Of a DNA stretch of 64,000 bases, positions 47,100 through 55,728 are shown piece after piece. The DNA is from Actinomadura sp. J1-007. Lineage in GTDB: Bacteria > Actinomycetota > Actinomycetes > Streptosporangiales > Streptosporangiaceae. Each line of letters starts with the position of its first letter. The stretch's first letter is position 1. Where the stretch lies: the NCBI RefSeq assembly GCF_009793335.1, contig NZ_WING01000001.1:124001-188000 (forward strand), written 5' to 3'. A program made the translations under genes and the position numbers. Below the pieces are notes generated by a model that saw only the letters and a program-made list of their open reading frames with translations, was not told where the DNA came from and made no database searches.

Positions 47100-47911
47100 G
47101 TCACACACAGGGTCGCACGCGGGAACGCTTGCAGGCGCGCCTTGCCGATCGGCCGGGCACAGGATTCGCATATCCCGTACGTGCCGGCGTCCATCCGGTG
47201 GACGGCCCGCTCGTTCTGCGCGAGCAGGTCCTGGGAATTGTAGGACAGGGCCAGCTCGTGCTCGCGCTGGTAGGTCTTGGCGCCCGCGTCGGCCTGGTCG
47301 TCGCCCGCGCCGTCGTTGGAGTCGCCGAGCGCGATCTGGCTGGCCGACGCCGCGATCTCCTTGCGGAACGCGGCGATCTCCCGTTCCAGCCCGGTGCGGA
47401 CCTCGGCGAGCTCGGCGCTCGTCCAGCGCTCCTCGCCCTCGCGGACGGGCAGCTCGGCGGCCGTGGCCGGCGCGCCCGCCGCGGCCTGCGCGGGCACCCC
47501 GCCCGCCGCGGACGCCTTGCGACCCGCCGCCTGCTTGCCCTTGGCGGCCCGCTTGGCGGGCTTCGCCCCCGCACCCCGCCCGGTCTCCGCGACGGCCTCG
47601 ACCGTCTCAGTCATCTCCGCCGTCTCGACCGCCTCGACCGCCTCCGCCGCGTCGGCGGCGGCCCTCGACTTCGCGGATTTCGACGCCTTGCCGCCCTTCG
47701 CCGATGCCTTGGACTTCGCGGATCCGGCGGCGGTCCTTCCCGACGGCTTGGCGGCGGGCGTTTTCGGCGCCGGTCCCTTGGCCGACGGTGACTTCTTCGC
47801 CGGGCGCGCTCCGCGGGTCTTCTTCTCCCCCGAGGGCGCCTTGCCTCTCCCCGCGCCGGCCATCTCGGCCCCCCTCGCGCTGATCTCCTCGACAGGCAGT
47901 GCGGGCAGCAT
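47072..47911 (-). CDS. TraR/DksA C4 zinc-finger protein with Lys/Ala-rich N-terminal tail
   Basis: This 279-residue protein has a disordered basic region (about 20-150) rich in Ala, Lys, Ser and Pro with several KPAKKS- and SAKSKASAKG-type stretches. A DksA/TraR-like coiled coil (REHELALSYNSQDLLAQNERAVHRM) and a C4 zinc finger (C248, C251, C269, C272) follow. AAGGGGA lies 5 bp before the ATG. Actinobacterial relatives such as RbpA- and CarD-type regulators act on RNA polymerase, but a direct target of this protein is unknown. The tail might bind nucleic acid. Confidence 0.85.
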   Translation of the reverse strand: MLPALPVEEISARGAEMAGAGRGKAPSGEKKTRGARPAKKSPSAKGPAPKTPAAKPSGRTAAGSAKSKASAKGGKASKSAKSRAAADAAEAVEAVETAEMTETVEAVAETGRGAGAKPAKRAAKGKQAAGRKASAAGGVPAQAAAGAPATAAELPVREGEERWTSAELAEVRTGLEREIAAFRKEIAASASQIALGDSNDGAGDDQADAGAKTYQREHELALSYNSQDLLAQNERAVHRMDAGTYGICESCARPIGKARLQAFPRATLCVTCKQREERR

Positions 47912-48180
47912 AAGTCCCCTTTCACGGCACGGCAAACAACCTGGGTGCGTTACACGCCGCATATGCCCCGTCACCGATCGGAGAGAAACCCCGCCCATGG
48001 CGAAATCTCGAAAAGGAGCCGGGCCGCACGCGCCACGCCCGTCCCCGCCGTACCGGTAACGGGAAGAGAACCGTCGCCGGGTACGTTAATCTCGGTCAGT
48101 AGTCGGCACGGCCCTGACGGGGACACCTGCCGCCGTACGCAGCGATGAGCGACCCGGGGACGGTGCGAGCCCGGGGGCGA

Positions 48181-48412
48181 GCCCGGCGGTCTGATCACCC
48201 CTGAGCCGCCGGAAGAACCGCCCCGCCCGTCCGCGCGGGGCGCGGTAGACCCGGCAGCCGAAGACGAACGAAGCGGATCCCGCCGCACGAGGCGGGGTCA
48301 AGGAGGGTGGTACCGCGGGACCGGCCCCTCCGGCTGGCGCCGACGCGCGCCGCCGGAACGAGCCGCCGTCTCGTCCCTCCGGTCCACGTGCAGTCCCACG
48401 TCGATCCGGAGG
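48181..48412 (+). promoter_or_regulatory. T-box riboswitch controlling ileS
   Basis: AGGGTGGTACCGCGG at 48305-48319 is the T-box consensus. Upstream, a compact stem (CCGGCGG 48183-48189 with CCGCCGG 48206-48212) displays GATCA in its loop, where ATC (48194-48196) would read uncharged tRNA(Ile). The CCTCCGG at 48327-48333 can pair with CCGGAGG at 48406-48412, the ileS ribosome site. This points to control of translation rather than termination, as known for actinobacterial ileS T-boxes with very short stem I. The region 47912-48180 holds no gene; the promoter was not resolved. Confidence 0.9.
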
Positions 48413-48422
48413 TCCGTCCACC

Positions 48423-51400
48423 GTGAGCCGTCAGTTCAGGCCGCTGCCCGCGCAGGTCGATCTGCCCGCCCTGGAGCGGGACATGCTGCGCCGCTGGCAG
48501 GACAGCAAGGTGTTCGAGCGGTCGCTGGAGCGCACCGCGTCCGGCCCCCGCTGGATGTTCTACGAGGGCCCGCCCACCGCGAACGGGCTGCCCGGCGTGC
48601 ACCACGTCGAGGCCCGCGCGTTCAAGGACGTCTTCCCGCGCTTCAAGACGATGAAGGGCTACCACGTCCCCCGCAAGGGCGGCTGGGACTGCCACGGCCT
48701 GCCCGTCGAGGTCGCGGTGGAGAAGGAGCTCGGCCTCACCGGCAAGAAGGACATCGAGGAGTACGGCGTCGCGGAGTTCAACGACCGCTGCCGCGAGTCG
48801 GTGCAGCGGCACGTCGGCGCCTTCCAGGAGATGTCCGACCGGATGGGCTACTGGGTCGACACCGAGCAGGCGTACTGGACGATGAACCCCGACTACGTCG
48901 AGTCGGTCTGGTGGTCGCTGAAGGTCGTCTTCGACAAGGGCCTGCTGTTCCGCGACTTCCGCATCACCCCGTACTGCCCGCGCTGCGGCACCGGCCTGTC
49001 CGACCACGAGCTGGGCCAGCCCGGCGGGTACGAGACGGTGACGAGCCCGTCGGTGTACGTGCGGATGCCGGTGGCCGGCGACGGCCCGCTCGCCGAGCTC
49101 GGCGCGTCCCTGCTCATCTGGACGACGACGCCCTGGACGCTGGTGTCCAACACCGCCGTGGCCGTCCACCCGGACGTCACCTACGTCGCGGCGCGCCCGG
49201 CGGGCTCCGGCGAGGTGCTCGTCGTCGCCGAGCCGCTGGTCGACCAGGTCCTCGGCGAGGGCGCCGAACGGCTCGCGACGTTCCGGGGGACCGAGCTGGA
49301 GCGCACCCCGTACCGGCGGCCGTTCGACCTCGTCGACATCCCGGACGCGCACTACGTCGTCCTCGGCGACTACGTGACCGTCGAGGACGGCACGGGCCTG
49401 GTCCACCAGGCGCCCGCGTTCGGCGCGGACGACATGACCGTCTGCAAGAACTACGGGATGCCGATCGTCAACCCGATCGGGCCCGACGGGCGCTTCCTGG
49501 CGACCGTCCCCATGGTCGGCGGGAAGTTCTTCAAGGACGCCGACGAGTCGCTGACCGACGACCTGCGCGCGCGCGGGCTGCTGTACCGGGGCGACCACTT
49601 CGAGCACAGCTACCCGCACTGCTGGCGCTGCCACACCCCGCTGCTCTACTACGCGCTCCCCGCCTGGTACATCCGCACCACGCAGATCAAGGACCGGCTG
49701 CTGGAGGAGAACGAGAGGACCAACTGGTACCCCGAGAACGTCAAGCACGGCCGCTACGGCGAGTGGCTCCGCAACAACGTCGACTGGTCGCTCTCGCGCA
49801 GCCGCTACTGGGGCACGCCCCTGCCGCTGTGGATGTGCGGCGAGGACGAGGAGCACGTCACCTGCGTCGGCTCGCTCAAGGAGCTGGGCGAGCTCGCCGG
49901 TAAGGACCTGTCCTCGCTCGACCCGCACCGCCCGTACGTGGACGACGTGACGCTGCCCTGCCCCCGGTGCGGGGCGGAGGCGAGGCGCGTCCCCGACGTG
50001 ATCGACGCCTGGTACGACTCGGGCTCCATGCCGTTCGCCCAGTGGGGCGCCCCGCACCGCGGCAACGAGATGTTCGAGCAGACCTACCCCGCCCAGTACA
50101 TCTGCGAGGCGCAGGACCAGACGCGCGGCTGGTTCTACTCGCTGATGGCCGTCGGCACGCTGGTGTTCGACCGGTCGTCGTACGAGAACGTCCTGTGCCT
50201 CGGCCTGATCCTCGCCGAGGACGGCCGCAAGATGAGCAAGCACCTCGGCAACGTGCTGCGGCCCATCCCGCTGATGGACGAGCACGGCGCCGACGCGCTC
50301 CGCTGGTTCATGCTGGCCGGCGGGCTGCCGTGGGCGTCGCGGCGGGTCGGCCCCGGCGCGCTGGAGGAGATCGTCCGCAAGGTGCTCCTCACCTACTGGA
50401 ACACCGCGTCGTTCTTCGTCCTGTACGCCAACGCCGCCGCCGCGCAGGGCCGCGCCTGGACGCCGGACCGCCTCGCCGAGGCCCCGGCGCCCGCCGACCG
50501 GCCGCTGCTCGACCGCTGGGCGCTCGCCGAGCTGCACCGCACGGTCAAGGAGGTGGACGAGGCGCTGGAGGGCTTCGACACCGCCGCCGCCGGGCGCCGC
50601 CTCGCCGAGTTCGTCGACGACCTGTCCAACTGGTACGTCCGGCGGTCGCGCCGCCGCTTCTGGGAGGGGCCCGAGACGCCCGAGGGCGCCGCGGCGTTCG
50701 CCACGCTCTACGAGTGCCTGGAGACGCTGACGCGGCTGATGGCGCCGATGGTGCCGTTCGTCACCGACCACGTCTGGGACGTGCTCCGGCAGGACGGCGC
50801 GCCCGAGTCGGTGCACCTCGCCGAATGGCCCGCCGTCCGCGAGGACCTGCTCGACGCGGGCCTCACCGCCCAGATGGCGCTGGTCCGCCGCCTGGTCGAG
50901 CTCGGCCGGTCGGCGCGCGCGGCGTCCGGCGTCCGGACCCGGCAGCCGCTCGGCCGCGCCCTCGTCGGCGCGGCCGGCTGGACCGCGCTGCCCGCCGAGC
51001 TGCGCGGCCAGATCTCCGACGAGCTGAACGTCCTGGCGTTCGAGGAGCTGGCCTCGATCGGCGGCGATCTGGTCGAGTACGAGGTCAAGCCCAACTTCCG
51101 GGAGCTCGGCAAGCGGTACGCCAAGGACACCCCGAAGGTCGCGAAGGCCGTCACCGCGCAGGACCCGTCCGCCCTGGTCGCCGCCCTGCGCGGCGGGGAC
51201 GGCGCGCGGGTGGAGGTCGACGGCCTCGGCCCGGTCGCCCTCGGCCCGGACGACGTGATCGTCACCGAGCGGCCCCGTTCGGGCTGGGCGGTGGAGAGCG
51301 CGGCGGGCGAGACGGTGGCGCTCGACCTCACGGTCACGCCCGAGCTGCGCCGCGCGGGCCTCGTCCGCGAGGCCGTACGGCTCGTCCAGGACGGCCGCAA

Positions 51401-51605
51401 GTCGTCCGGCCTGGAGGTCACCGACCGGATCGAGCTGTGGTGGGAGGCCGCGGGCGACGACCTCGCCGAGGCCCTGCGCTCCCACGGCGCCGAGCTCGCC
51501 GGCGAGGTCCTCGCGACGTCGGTCCGGGAGGGCCGCCCGGCCGAGGGCGAGCCGTTCCGCGACGACGAGCTCGGCCTCGCGTTCTGGATCCGCAAGGCCG
51601 CGTGA
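48423..51605 (+). CDS. ileS: Isoleucyl-tRNA synthetase, type 2
   Basis: This 1060-residue class I synthetase charges tRNA(Ile). It has PPTANGLPGVHH (58-61, GVHH in place of HIGH), an editing domain with WTTTPWTLVSNTAVAV, PYCPRCGTGLSDHE, YDSGSMPFAQWG and KMSKHLGN (KMSK at 603-606). A C-terminal anticodon domain follows. The length and the KMSKHLGN form fit the eukaryote-like IleRS2 class. The start is GTG, 10 bp after CCGGAGG. A strong terminator follows. Confidence 0.97.
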   Translation: MSRQFRPLPAQVDLPALERDMLRRWQDSKVFERSLERTASGPRWMFYEGPPTANGLPGVHHVEARAFKDVFPRFKTMKGYHVPRKGGWDCHGLPVEVAVEKELGLTGKKDIEEYGVAEFNDRCRESVQRHVGAFQEMSDRMGYWVDTEQAYWTMNPDYVESVWWSLKVVFDKGLLFRDFRITPYCPRCGTGLSDHELGQPGGYETVTSPSVYVRMPVAGDGPLAELGASLLIWTTTPWTLVSNTAVAVHPDVTYVAARPAGSGEVLVVAEPLVDQVLGEGAERLATFRGTELERTPYRRPFDLVDIPDAHYVVLGDYVTVEDGTGLVHQAPAFGADDMTVCKNYGMPIVNPIGPDGRFLATVPMVGGKFFKDADESLTDDLRARGLLYRGDHFEHSYPHCWRCHTPLLYYALPAWYIRTTQIKDRLLEENERTNWYPENVKHGRYGEWLRNNVDWSLSRSRYWGTPLPLWMCGEDEEHVTCVGSLKELGELAGKDLSSLDPHRPYVDDVTLPCPRCGAEARRVPDVIDAWYDSGSMPFAQWGAPHRGNEMFEQTYPAQYICEAQDQTRGWFYSLMAVGTLVFDRSSYENVLCLGLILAEDGRKMSKHLGNVLRPIPLMDEHGADALRWFMLAGGLPWASRRVGPGALEEIVRKVLLTYWNTASFFVLYANAAAAQGRAWTPDRLAEAPAPADRPLLDRWALAELHRTVKEVDEALEGFDTAAAGRRLAEFVDDLSNWYVRRSRRRFWEGPETPEGAAAFATLYECLETLTRLMAPMVPFVTDHVWDVLRQDGAPESVHLAEWPAVREDLLDAGLTAQMALVRRLVELGRSARAASGVRTRQPLGRALVGAAGWTALPAELRGQISDELNVLAFEELASIGGDLVEYEVKPNFRELGKRYAKDTPKVAKAVTAQDPSALVAALRGGDGARVEVDGLGPVALGPDDVIVTERPRSGWAVESAAGETVALDLTVTPELRRAGLVREAVRLVQDGRKSSGLEVTDRIELWWEAAGDDLAEALRSHGAELAGEVLATSVREGRPAEGEPFRDDELGLAFWIRKAA

Positions 51606-51611
51606 CGCTCC

Positions 51612-51643
51612 GAGGGCCCCGCCAGGGAACGGGCGGGGCCCTC
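51612..51643 (+). terminator. Terminator of ileS
   Basis: A perfect 12-bp stem (GAGGGCCCCGCC with GGCGGGGCCCTC) lies directly after the ileS stop. Confidence 0.75.
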
Positions 51644-51670
51644 AGGGATCATGGCGTAAGGGCTTCTTCA

Positions 51671-51697
51671 CGACACATCGCGTTTGCGATGATGTCG
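51671..51697 (+). promoter_or_regulatory. Inverted repeat at the start of the DUF1707 gene
   Basis: CGACACATCGC, GTTT and GCGATGATGTCG form an imperfect palindrome ending 3 bp before the GTG start. It could be an operator or a hairpin at the 5' end of the message. Confidence 0.4.
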
Positions 51698-51699
51698 GG

Positions 51700-52509
51700 G
51701 TGAACCTTCCAGAACCCCCCTCGTCCGGGCCGGAGCCGCCGTCCGCCCGCCTCCGGGCGTCCGACGCCGACCGGGACCAGGTGGCCGACCGCCTGCGCGA
51801 GGCCCTCGCCGAAGGCCGCATCACGCCGGAGGAGCACGCCGAGCGCATCGACGCGGTGTACCGGGCCAAGACGTACGCCGACCTCGAACCCGTCCTGCAC
51901 GACCTGCCCGGCGCCGCGGGCGCCCCCGGCCCCTCCGCCCCGGCGGCCGCGCCCAAGGTCAGCCTCGACAAGGACGCCGCCCCGCCCCCGGTCGCGCAGT
52001 CCCCGACGATGGTCGCGGTCTTCTCCGGGGCCGTCCGCAAGGGCCGCTGGCTGGCCGAGCCGCACACCAACATCACCTGCGTTTTCGGCGGCGTCGAGCT
52101 TGACTTCCGCGAGGCGGTCCTGTCGCAGCGCGAGATCACCCTGAACATCAGCTGCCTGTTCGGCGGCGTGGACATCACGGTCCCGCCCGGCGTGCGCGTC
52201 GTGAACAGCGGCAACGCGGTCTTCGGCGGGCACGACATCGTCGGCGACGACACCGCCGACCCCGAGGCGCCCGTGATCCGGCTGACCGGGCTCGTGCTCT
52301 TCGGCGGCGTCAGCGTCAAGCGCCGCGAAGCGGGCGGTACGCGCGCCGACCGCCGCCGCGAACGCCACGAGCTGCACCACAGGCTGCGCGAGCAACGGCA
52401 CGCCCTGCACGAGGAGCACCACGCGCTCCGCGAGGAGCACCGGCAGCTCCGCGACGCCCGCCGGGACCACCTGCGGGCCATGCGCGACCAGCGCCGCCGC
52501 CGGGCCTGA
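51700..52509 (+). CDS. DUF1707 and LiaF-like C-terminal domain protein
   Basis: This 269-residue protein has the DUF1707 domain at about 18-70 (RASDADRDQVADRLREALAE, then RITPEEHAERIDAVYRAKTYADL). A beta-roll of the cell-wall-active-antibiotics-response type follows at about 100-205, with TNITCVFGGVELDF, NISCLFGGVDITVPPGV and GLVLFGGVSVKRR. The end is a highly charged His/Arg/Glu helix. No membrane helix is seen. The family is linked to envelope-stress sensing, but the role here is inferred. Confidence 0.87.
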   Translation: MNLPEPPSSGPEPPSARLRASDADRDQVADRLREALAEGRITPEEHAERIDAVYRAKTYADLEPVLHDLPGAAGAPGPSAPAAAPKVSLDKDAAPPPVAQSPTMVAVFSGAVRKGRWLAEPHTNITCVFGGVELDFREAVLSQREITLNISCLFGGVDITVPPGVRVVNSGNAVFGGHDIVGDDTADPEAPVIRLTGLVLFGGVSVKRREAGGTRADRRRERHELHHRLREQRHALHEEHHALREEHRQLRDARRDHLRAMRDQRRRRA

Positions 52510-52598
52510 CCGGATCCGGCCGCCGCACCGGACGGGAGGGTACGGCGCGCTGGAGGGCGGCGCGAGGCCCGATCCCGCGCCGCCTTGGACGGAACACG

Positions 52599-52632
52599 GA
52601 GACGGCCGCCCCCCCATGGGCGCGGCCGTCTC
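52599..52632. terminator. Bidirectional terminator
   Basis: A perfect 11-bp stem (GAGACGGCCGC with GCGGCCGTCTC), followed by TCGTTCG on the plus strand, lies between convergent genes. Confidence 0.7.
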
Positions 52633-52676
52633 GTTCGTCGTCGTTCGCCGTCGTTCGTCGCGGCTCGGTCCGCGGC

Positions 52677-54278
52677 TCAGTCGCGGGCGTGCTCGCGGTC
52701 GGGCTGGCACACCAGGCACGGGGTGCAGCCGCGCGCCTTCGCCTCGCTGCGGGACAGGGACTCCAGGTCGTCGGCCTCGTCGCCGATGTCCTCGATCAGC
52801 GCGCAGTCGATGCGGTGGTAGCGCTTGGTGCCGCTCAGGATGCGCACCTGGGGCTCGTCCTCGGCCCCGGCGGGCCCGGCGCTCGCGGACCCCGGCTCGG
52901 CGGGCTCCGCGGGCTCGGCGGGAGCGGGTGTGGGTGCGGCGTGCTTCGCGCCGGAGGACGGGGCGGGCTCGGGGCTCGCGGGAGCGGCCTCGCGGGGACG
53001 CGGCGCGGCGGCGGGCGGCGGGACGTCCAGCGGAGCCGTGCCGGTGGCGTCGGACGGCCCGGATTCGGCCGTTGCCGCCTTCTCGCCCGCGGAGGCTGGC
53101 TCGGAGTCGTCCTTGCCGGTTTCCGGCTTCTGCGTGGACGTGGAGGCGGCTCCGGCCACCGGCAGGTCGGTCGCGGTGGGCTCGGGCTTGCGGGCGCCGC
53201 CGGGCAGGCCCCAGGCGGACGGCAGCGAGGCCCCGGACACGCCGGAGGCGGACGCACCGGACGGCTGGGAAGGCTGGGAAGGCTCGGACGGATTCGGCGC
53301 CGCCGGCTCCTGCCGGGGCTGCTCCGCAGGCTCGGGCTTGCTCTCCTGGACGGGCGGTTCGGCGGTCTTGGCGGTCTCGGGCTTCGGCGCCGGGGCCGTG
53401 GGGCTCTCCGGCGCGAAGGGCGCGGGCTGAGCGGGCTTCGCGAGGCTCGGCGACGCGGGCTCCTTGGGAGCGGAAGGCGCGGCCGGCTGCTTGGAAGCGG
53501 CGGGCGGGGCGGGCGGCGCGGAGGCGAACGCCGACGACGCCTGGGACCCGGAGGACGAGGCGCCGGAGGACGAGGCGGGCTTGGACGGCAGCGGCGCCGT
53601 CGCACCGGAGGCCGTACCCGACGAGCCCGCGCCGGACGAAGCCGTACCGGACGGGGAGGCCGTACCGGTCGGGGAGGTCGTACCGGAGGAGGAACCGCGT
53701 TCCCGCGCCGCCGCGGGGACCGACACCGCGGCGCGCGCCGCCAGGGCGGTGTCGGGCATGCAGGCGGTGCAGGAGCTGAAGCCCTCTTCCTTGGCCTCGG
53801 CGTAGGTCAGTTCCTCGGTGTCACGCCCGGCGAGCTGCCGGCAGGTGCTCAGGTGGTAGCGCTTGCGCCCGCGGACGACCTGCACGAGGGCGTCGGAGGG
53901 GACGTCGGCCGGCTGGGCCGGGATCTCCACCTCGTCGTCGGCCTTGCCGGCGGCGGGGGACGCGACGGGAGCGGTCTCGGCGGTCTCCGCGGAGCCCTTC
54001 GCCGGAACGGCCGGCGGCACCGTGATCTTGGCCTTGCGGCCCTTGCGGCCCTTCTTGGCGGCGGGGGTCGTCGCCCCCACCCCCCACAGGTCCTTGCGGC
54101 GCAGGAACACCCCGATCGCCAGGCACAGCGCCGAGACGATGCTGACCGCGATCGAAATGTAGATCACGACCAGCGCGTCCAGGCCGAACACCTGTGCGCT
54201 GTCTCCGTTGCCCGCGACGATTCCGGCGACCAGCAGCGCGATCGCCACCACCACGAGGACGCCACTCAGGATGATCAC
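52677..54278 (-). CDS. Membrane protein with two HxxxC...CxxC zinc-finger-like modules
   Basis: This 533-residue protein begins with two membrane helices (about 2-22 and 33-58). Module one at about 136-176 is GRKRYHLSTCRQL, EAKEEGFSSCTACMPD, with ligands H142, C146, C170 and C173. A disordered Ser/Pro/Ala/Glu linker of roughly 310 residues follows. Module two at the C-terminus is GTKRYHRIDCALI, EAKARGCTPCLVCQPD, with ligands H488, C492, C521 and C524. The modules resemble the zinc fold of Ada-type and nuclease-associated domains. The start is GTG behind GAGGGAGAG. It lies next to divIVA. I know no function for this architecture. Confidence 0.85.
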   Translation of the reverse strand: MIILSGVLVVVAIALLVAGIVAGNGDSAQVFGLDALVVIYISIAVSIVSALCLAIGVFLRRKDLWGVGATTPAAKKGRKGRKAKITVPPAVPAKGSAETAETAPVASPAAGKADDEVEIPAQPADVPSDALVQVVRGRKRYHLSTCRQLAGRDTEELTYAEAKEEGFSSCTACMPDTALAARAAVSVPAAARERGSSSGTTSPTGTASPSGTASSGAGSSGTASGATAPLPSKPASSSGASSSGSQASSAFASAPPAPPAASKQPAAPSAPKEPASPSLAKPAQPAPFAPESPTAPAPKPETAKTAEPPVQESKPEPAEQPRQEPAAPNPSEPSQPSQPSGASASGVSGASLPSAWGLPGGARKPEPTATDLPVAGAASTSTQKPETGKDDSEPASAGEKAATAESGPSDATGTAPLDVPPPAAAPRPREAAPASPEPAPSSGAKHAAPTPAPAEPAEPAEPGSASAGPAGAEDEPQVRILSGTKRYHRIDCALIEDIGDEADDLESLSRSEAKARGCTPCLVCQPDREHARD

Positions 54279-54431
54279 TAGGGTCTCTCCCTCTAACGAG
54301 CCGCACGCCTCCGGGGCCGTCGTCCCGGCGCGGAGATCGACCGCCGGCGTCTCCGGAACGCCGCCGGGATGGCGGCGATGCCATCCGCGGCGCGGCGATC
54401 GGAGAAGACACTATCGCCTGCGGAGCGGGCC

Positions 54432-55373
54432 TCAGCGCCTCTCGTGCGGCGGGTTGTCGCCGCCCGCGTGGAACGCGCCGGTGGCGGAGTGCTGAACCTG
54501 CTGGGCGTGCTGCGCGGGCTCGGCCGGCGGCGGGAACGGCGTCGCGCCCGTCGGGTTGGAGCCCTGCCCGGTGGCGGCGCCGTTGCGGTTCTCGCCGGTG
54601 GGGGCGTGCGGGATGGCGTTCTGCGGTCCGGTCTGGGGGCCGGACTGCATGGAGCCGCCGCCGGGGGCCGGGAACGCGCCGGTCTCGGTGCTGCCGGCCT
54701 CCAGGTCGCGGAGCTGGCCCTCCAGGTAGACCTTCAGCCGGCTGCGGTACTCGCGCTCGAACGCGCGCAGGTTGTCGACCTCGCGTTCGAGCTCCTCGCG
54801 CTGCTGCACGAGCGAGCCCATGACCTGGCGGTGCCGCTCCTGGGCGTCGCGGTCGAGGGCCTCGGCGCGGGAGCGGGCCTCGCTGACGATCTGGTCGGCC
54901 TGGCGGCGGGCCTTGCCGAGGATCTCCTCGGCCTCGCGGCGGGCGCGGCCGAGGGTCTCGTCGGCCTCCCGGCGGGCGTCGGCGATCGCCTGGTCGGCGG
55001 TCTGCTGCGCCAGCGCGAGCACGCGCGCGGCGGTGTCCATGTTGTCCTCGCCCGTGGGGGCGGCCGTCATGCCGAGGCCGCCGAGCGCCAGCTCGGGCTC
55101 GGGCTTCGGCTGCTGCTGCGGCTCGGGCCGGGGGGGCTCGGGGATCTGCTGCACGTCGGGCTTCGGCTCGACGATCGGGGCGGCCATGGCGGGAACCTTG
55201 CCGCGAAGGCACTCGGCCAGCTTGGCCCGGAGCTCCTCGTTCTCCTGGATGAGGCGGTCGAGCTCGGCCTCGACCTCGTCGAGGAAGGCGTCCACCTCCT
55301 CCTCGTCGTACCCCGGCCTCAGCCTGGTGGTACTGAACTGCTTGTTCCGCACATCGGCGGGTGTCAGCGGCAT
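54432..55373 (-). CDS. divIVA: DivIVA / Wag31 polar growth scaffold
   Basis: This 313-residue coiled-coil protein recruits the cell-wall machinery to curved membrane at the poles and septa. The N-terminal membrane-binding domain is LTPADVRNKQFSTTRLRPGYDEEEVDAFLDEVE. A Pro/Gln-rich linker (about 65-105) and a long coiled coil (about 110-230) with heptads such as ADETLGRARREAEEILGKARRQA follow. The C-terminal tail is Gly/Pro/Gln-rich. The ATG is preceded by AAGGAGAC. Confidence 0.95.
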   Translation of the reverse strand: MPLTPADVRNKQFSTTRLRPGYDEEEVDAFLDEVEAELDRLIQENEELRAKLAECLRGKVPAMAAPIVEPKPDVQQIPEPPRPEPQQQPKPEPELALGGLGMTAAPTGEDNMDTAARVLALAQQTADQAIADARREADETLGRARREAEEILGKARRQADQIVSEARSRAEALDRDAQERHRQVMGSLVQQREELEREVDNLRAFEREYRSRLKVYLEGQLRDLEAGSTETGAFPAPGGGSMQSGPQTGPQNAIPHAPTGENRNGAATGQGSNPTGATPFPPPAEPAQHAQQVQHSATGAFHAGGDNPPHERR

Positions 55374-55422
55374 GTTCGTCTCCTTGGCGCGCTTGGAGTC
55401 TGTCCCAAAGGACGGTATCCGA

Positions 55423-55713
55423 TCAGAGCCTCTGCACGAAGATGATCATGACCCAGACCACAAGGATGAGCAAGGTGAAGCTGAGGTCCAACGCCACGTT
55501 ACCCAGACGTATCGGCGGGATGAAACGCCTCAGCAGTTTCAGTGGCGGATCGGTGATGGTGTAGGTCGCCTCGGCGATCACGAGCACCACCCCCCGAGGC
55601 CGCCACTGTCGGGCGAACGACTGGAGCACCTCCAGGATCAGCCTCCCGATGAGGAACAGGAGGAAGATGTAGAGGACGTACTGCAGTACGAGTCCAACGA
55701 TGTTCACGGACAC
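55423..55713 (-). CDS. yggT: YggT family membrane protein
   Basis: This 96-residue protein has two hydrophobic helices (about 5-28 and 70-92) and the family segment TYTITDPPLKLLRRFIPPIRLG. It always lies between sepF and divIVA in actinobacteria and is thought to help division or osmotic control, though its molecular role is unproven. Confidence 0.92.
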   Translation of the reverse strand: MSVNIVGLVLQYVLYIFLLFLIGRLILEVLQSFARQWRPRGVVLVIAEATYTITDPPLKLLRRFIPPIRLGNVALDLSFTLLILVVWVMIIFVQRL

Positions 55714-55728
55714 TCTCGCATGTGGCTG

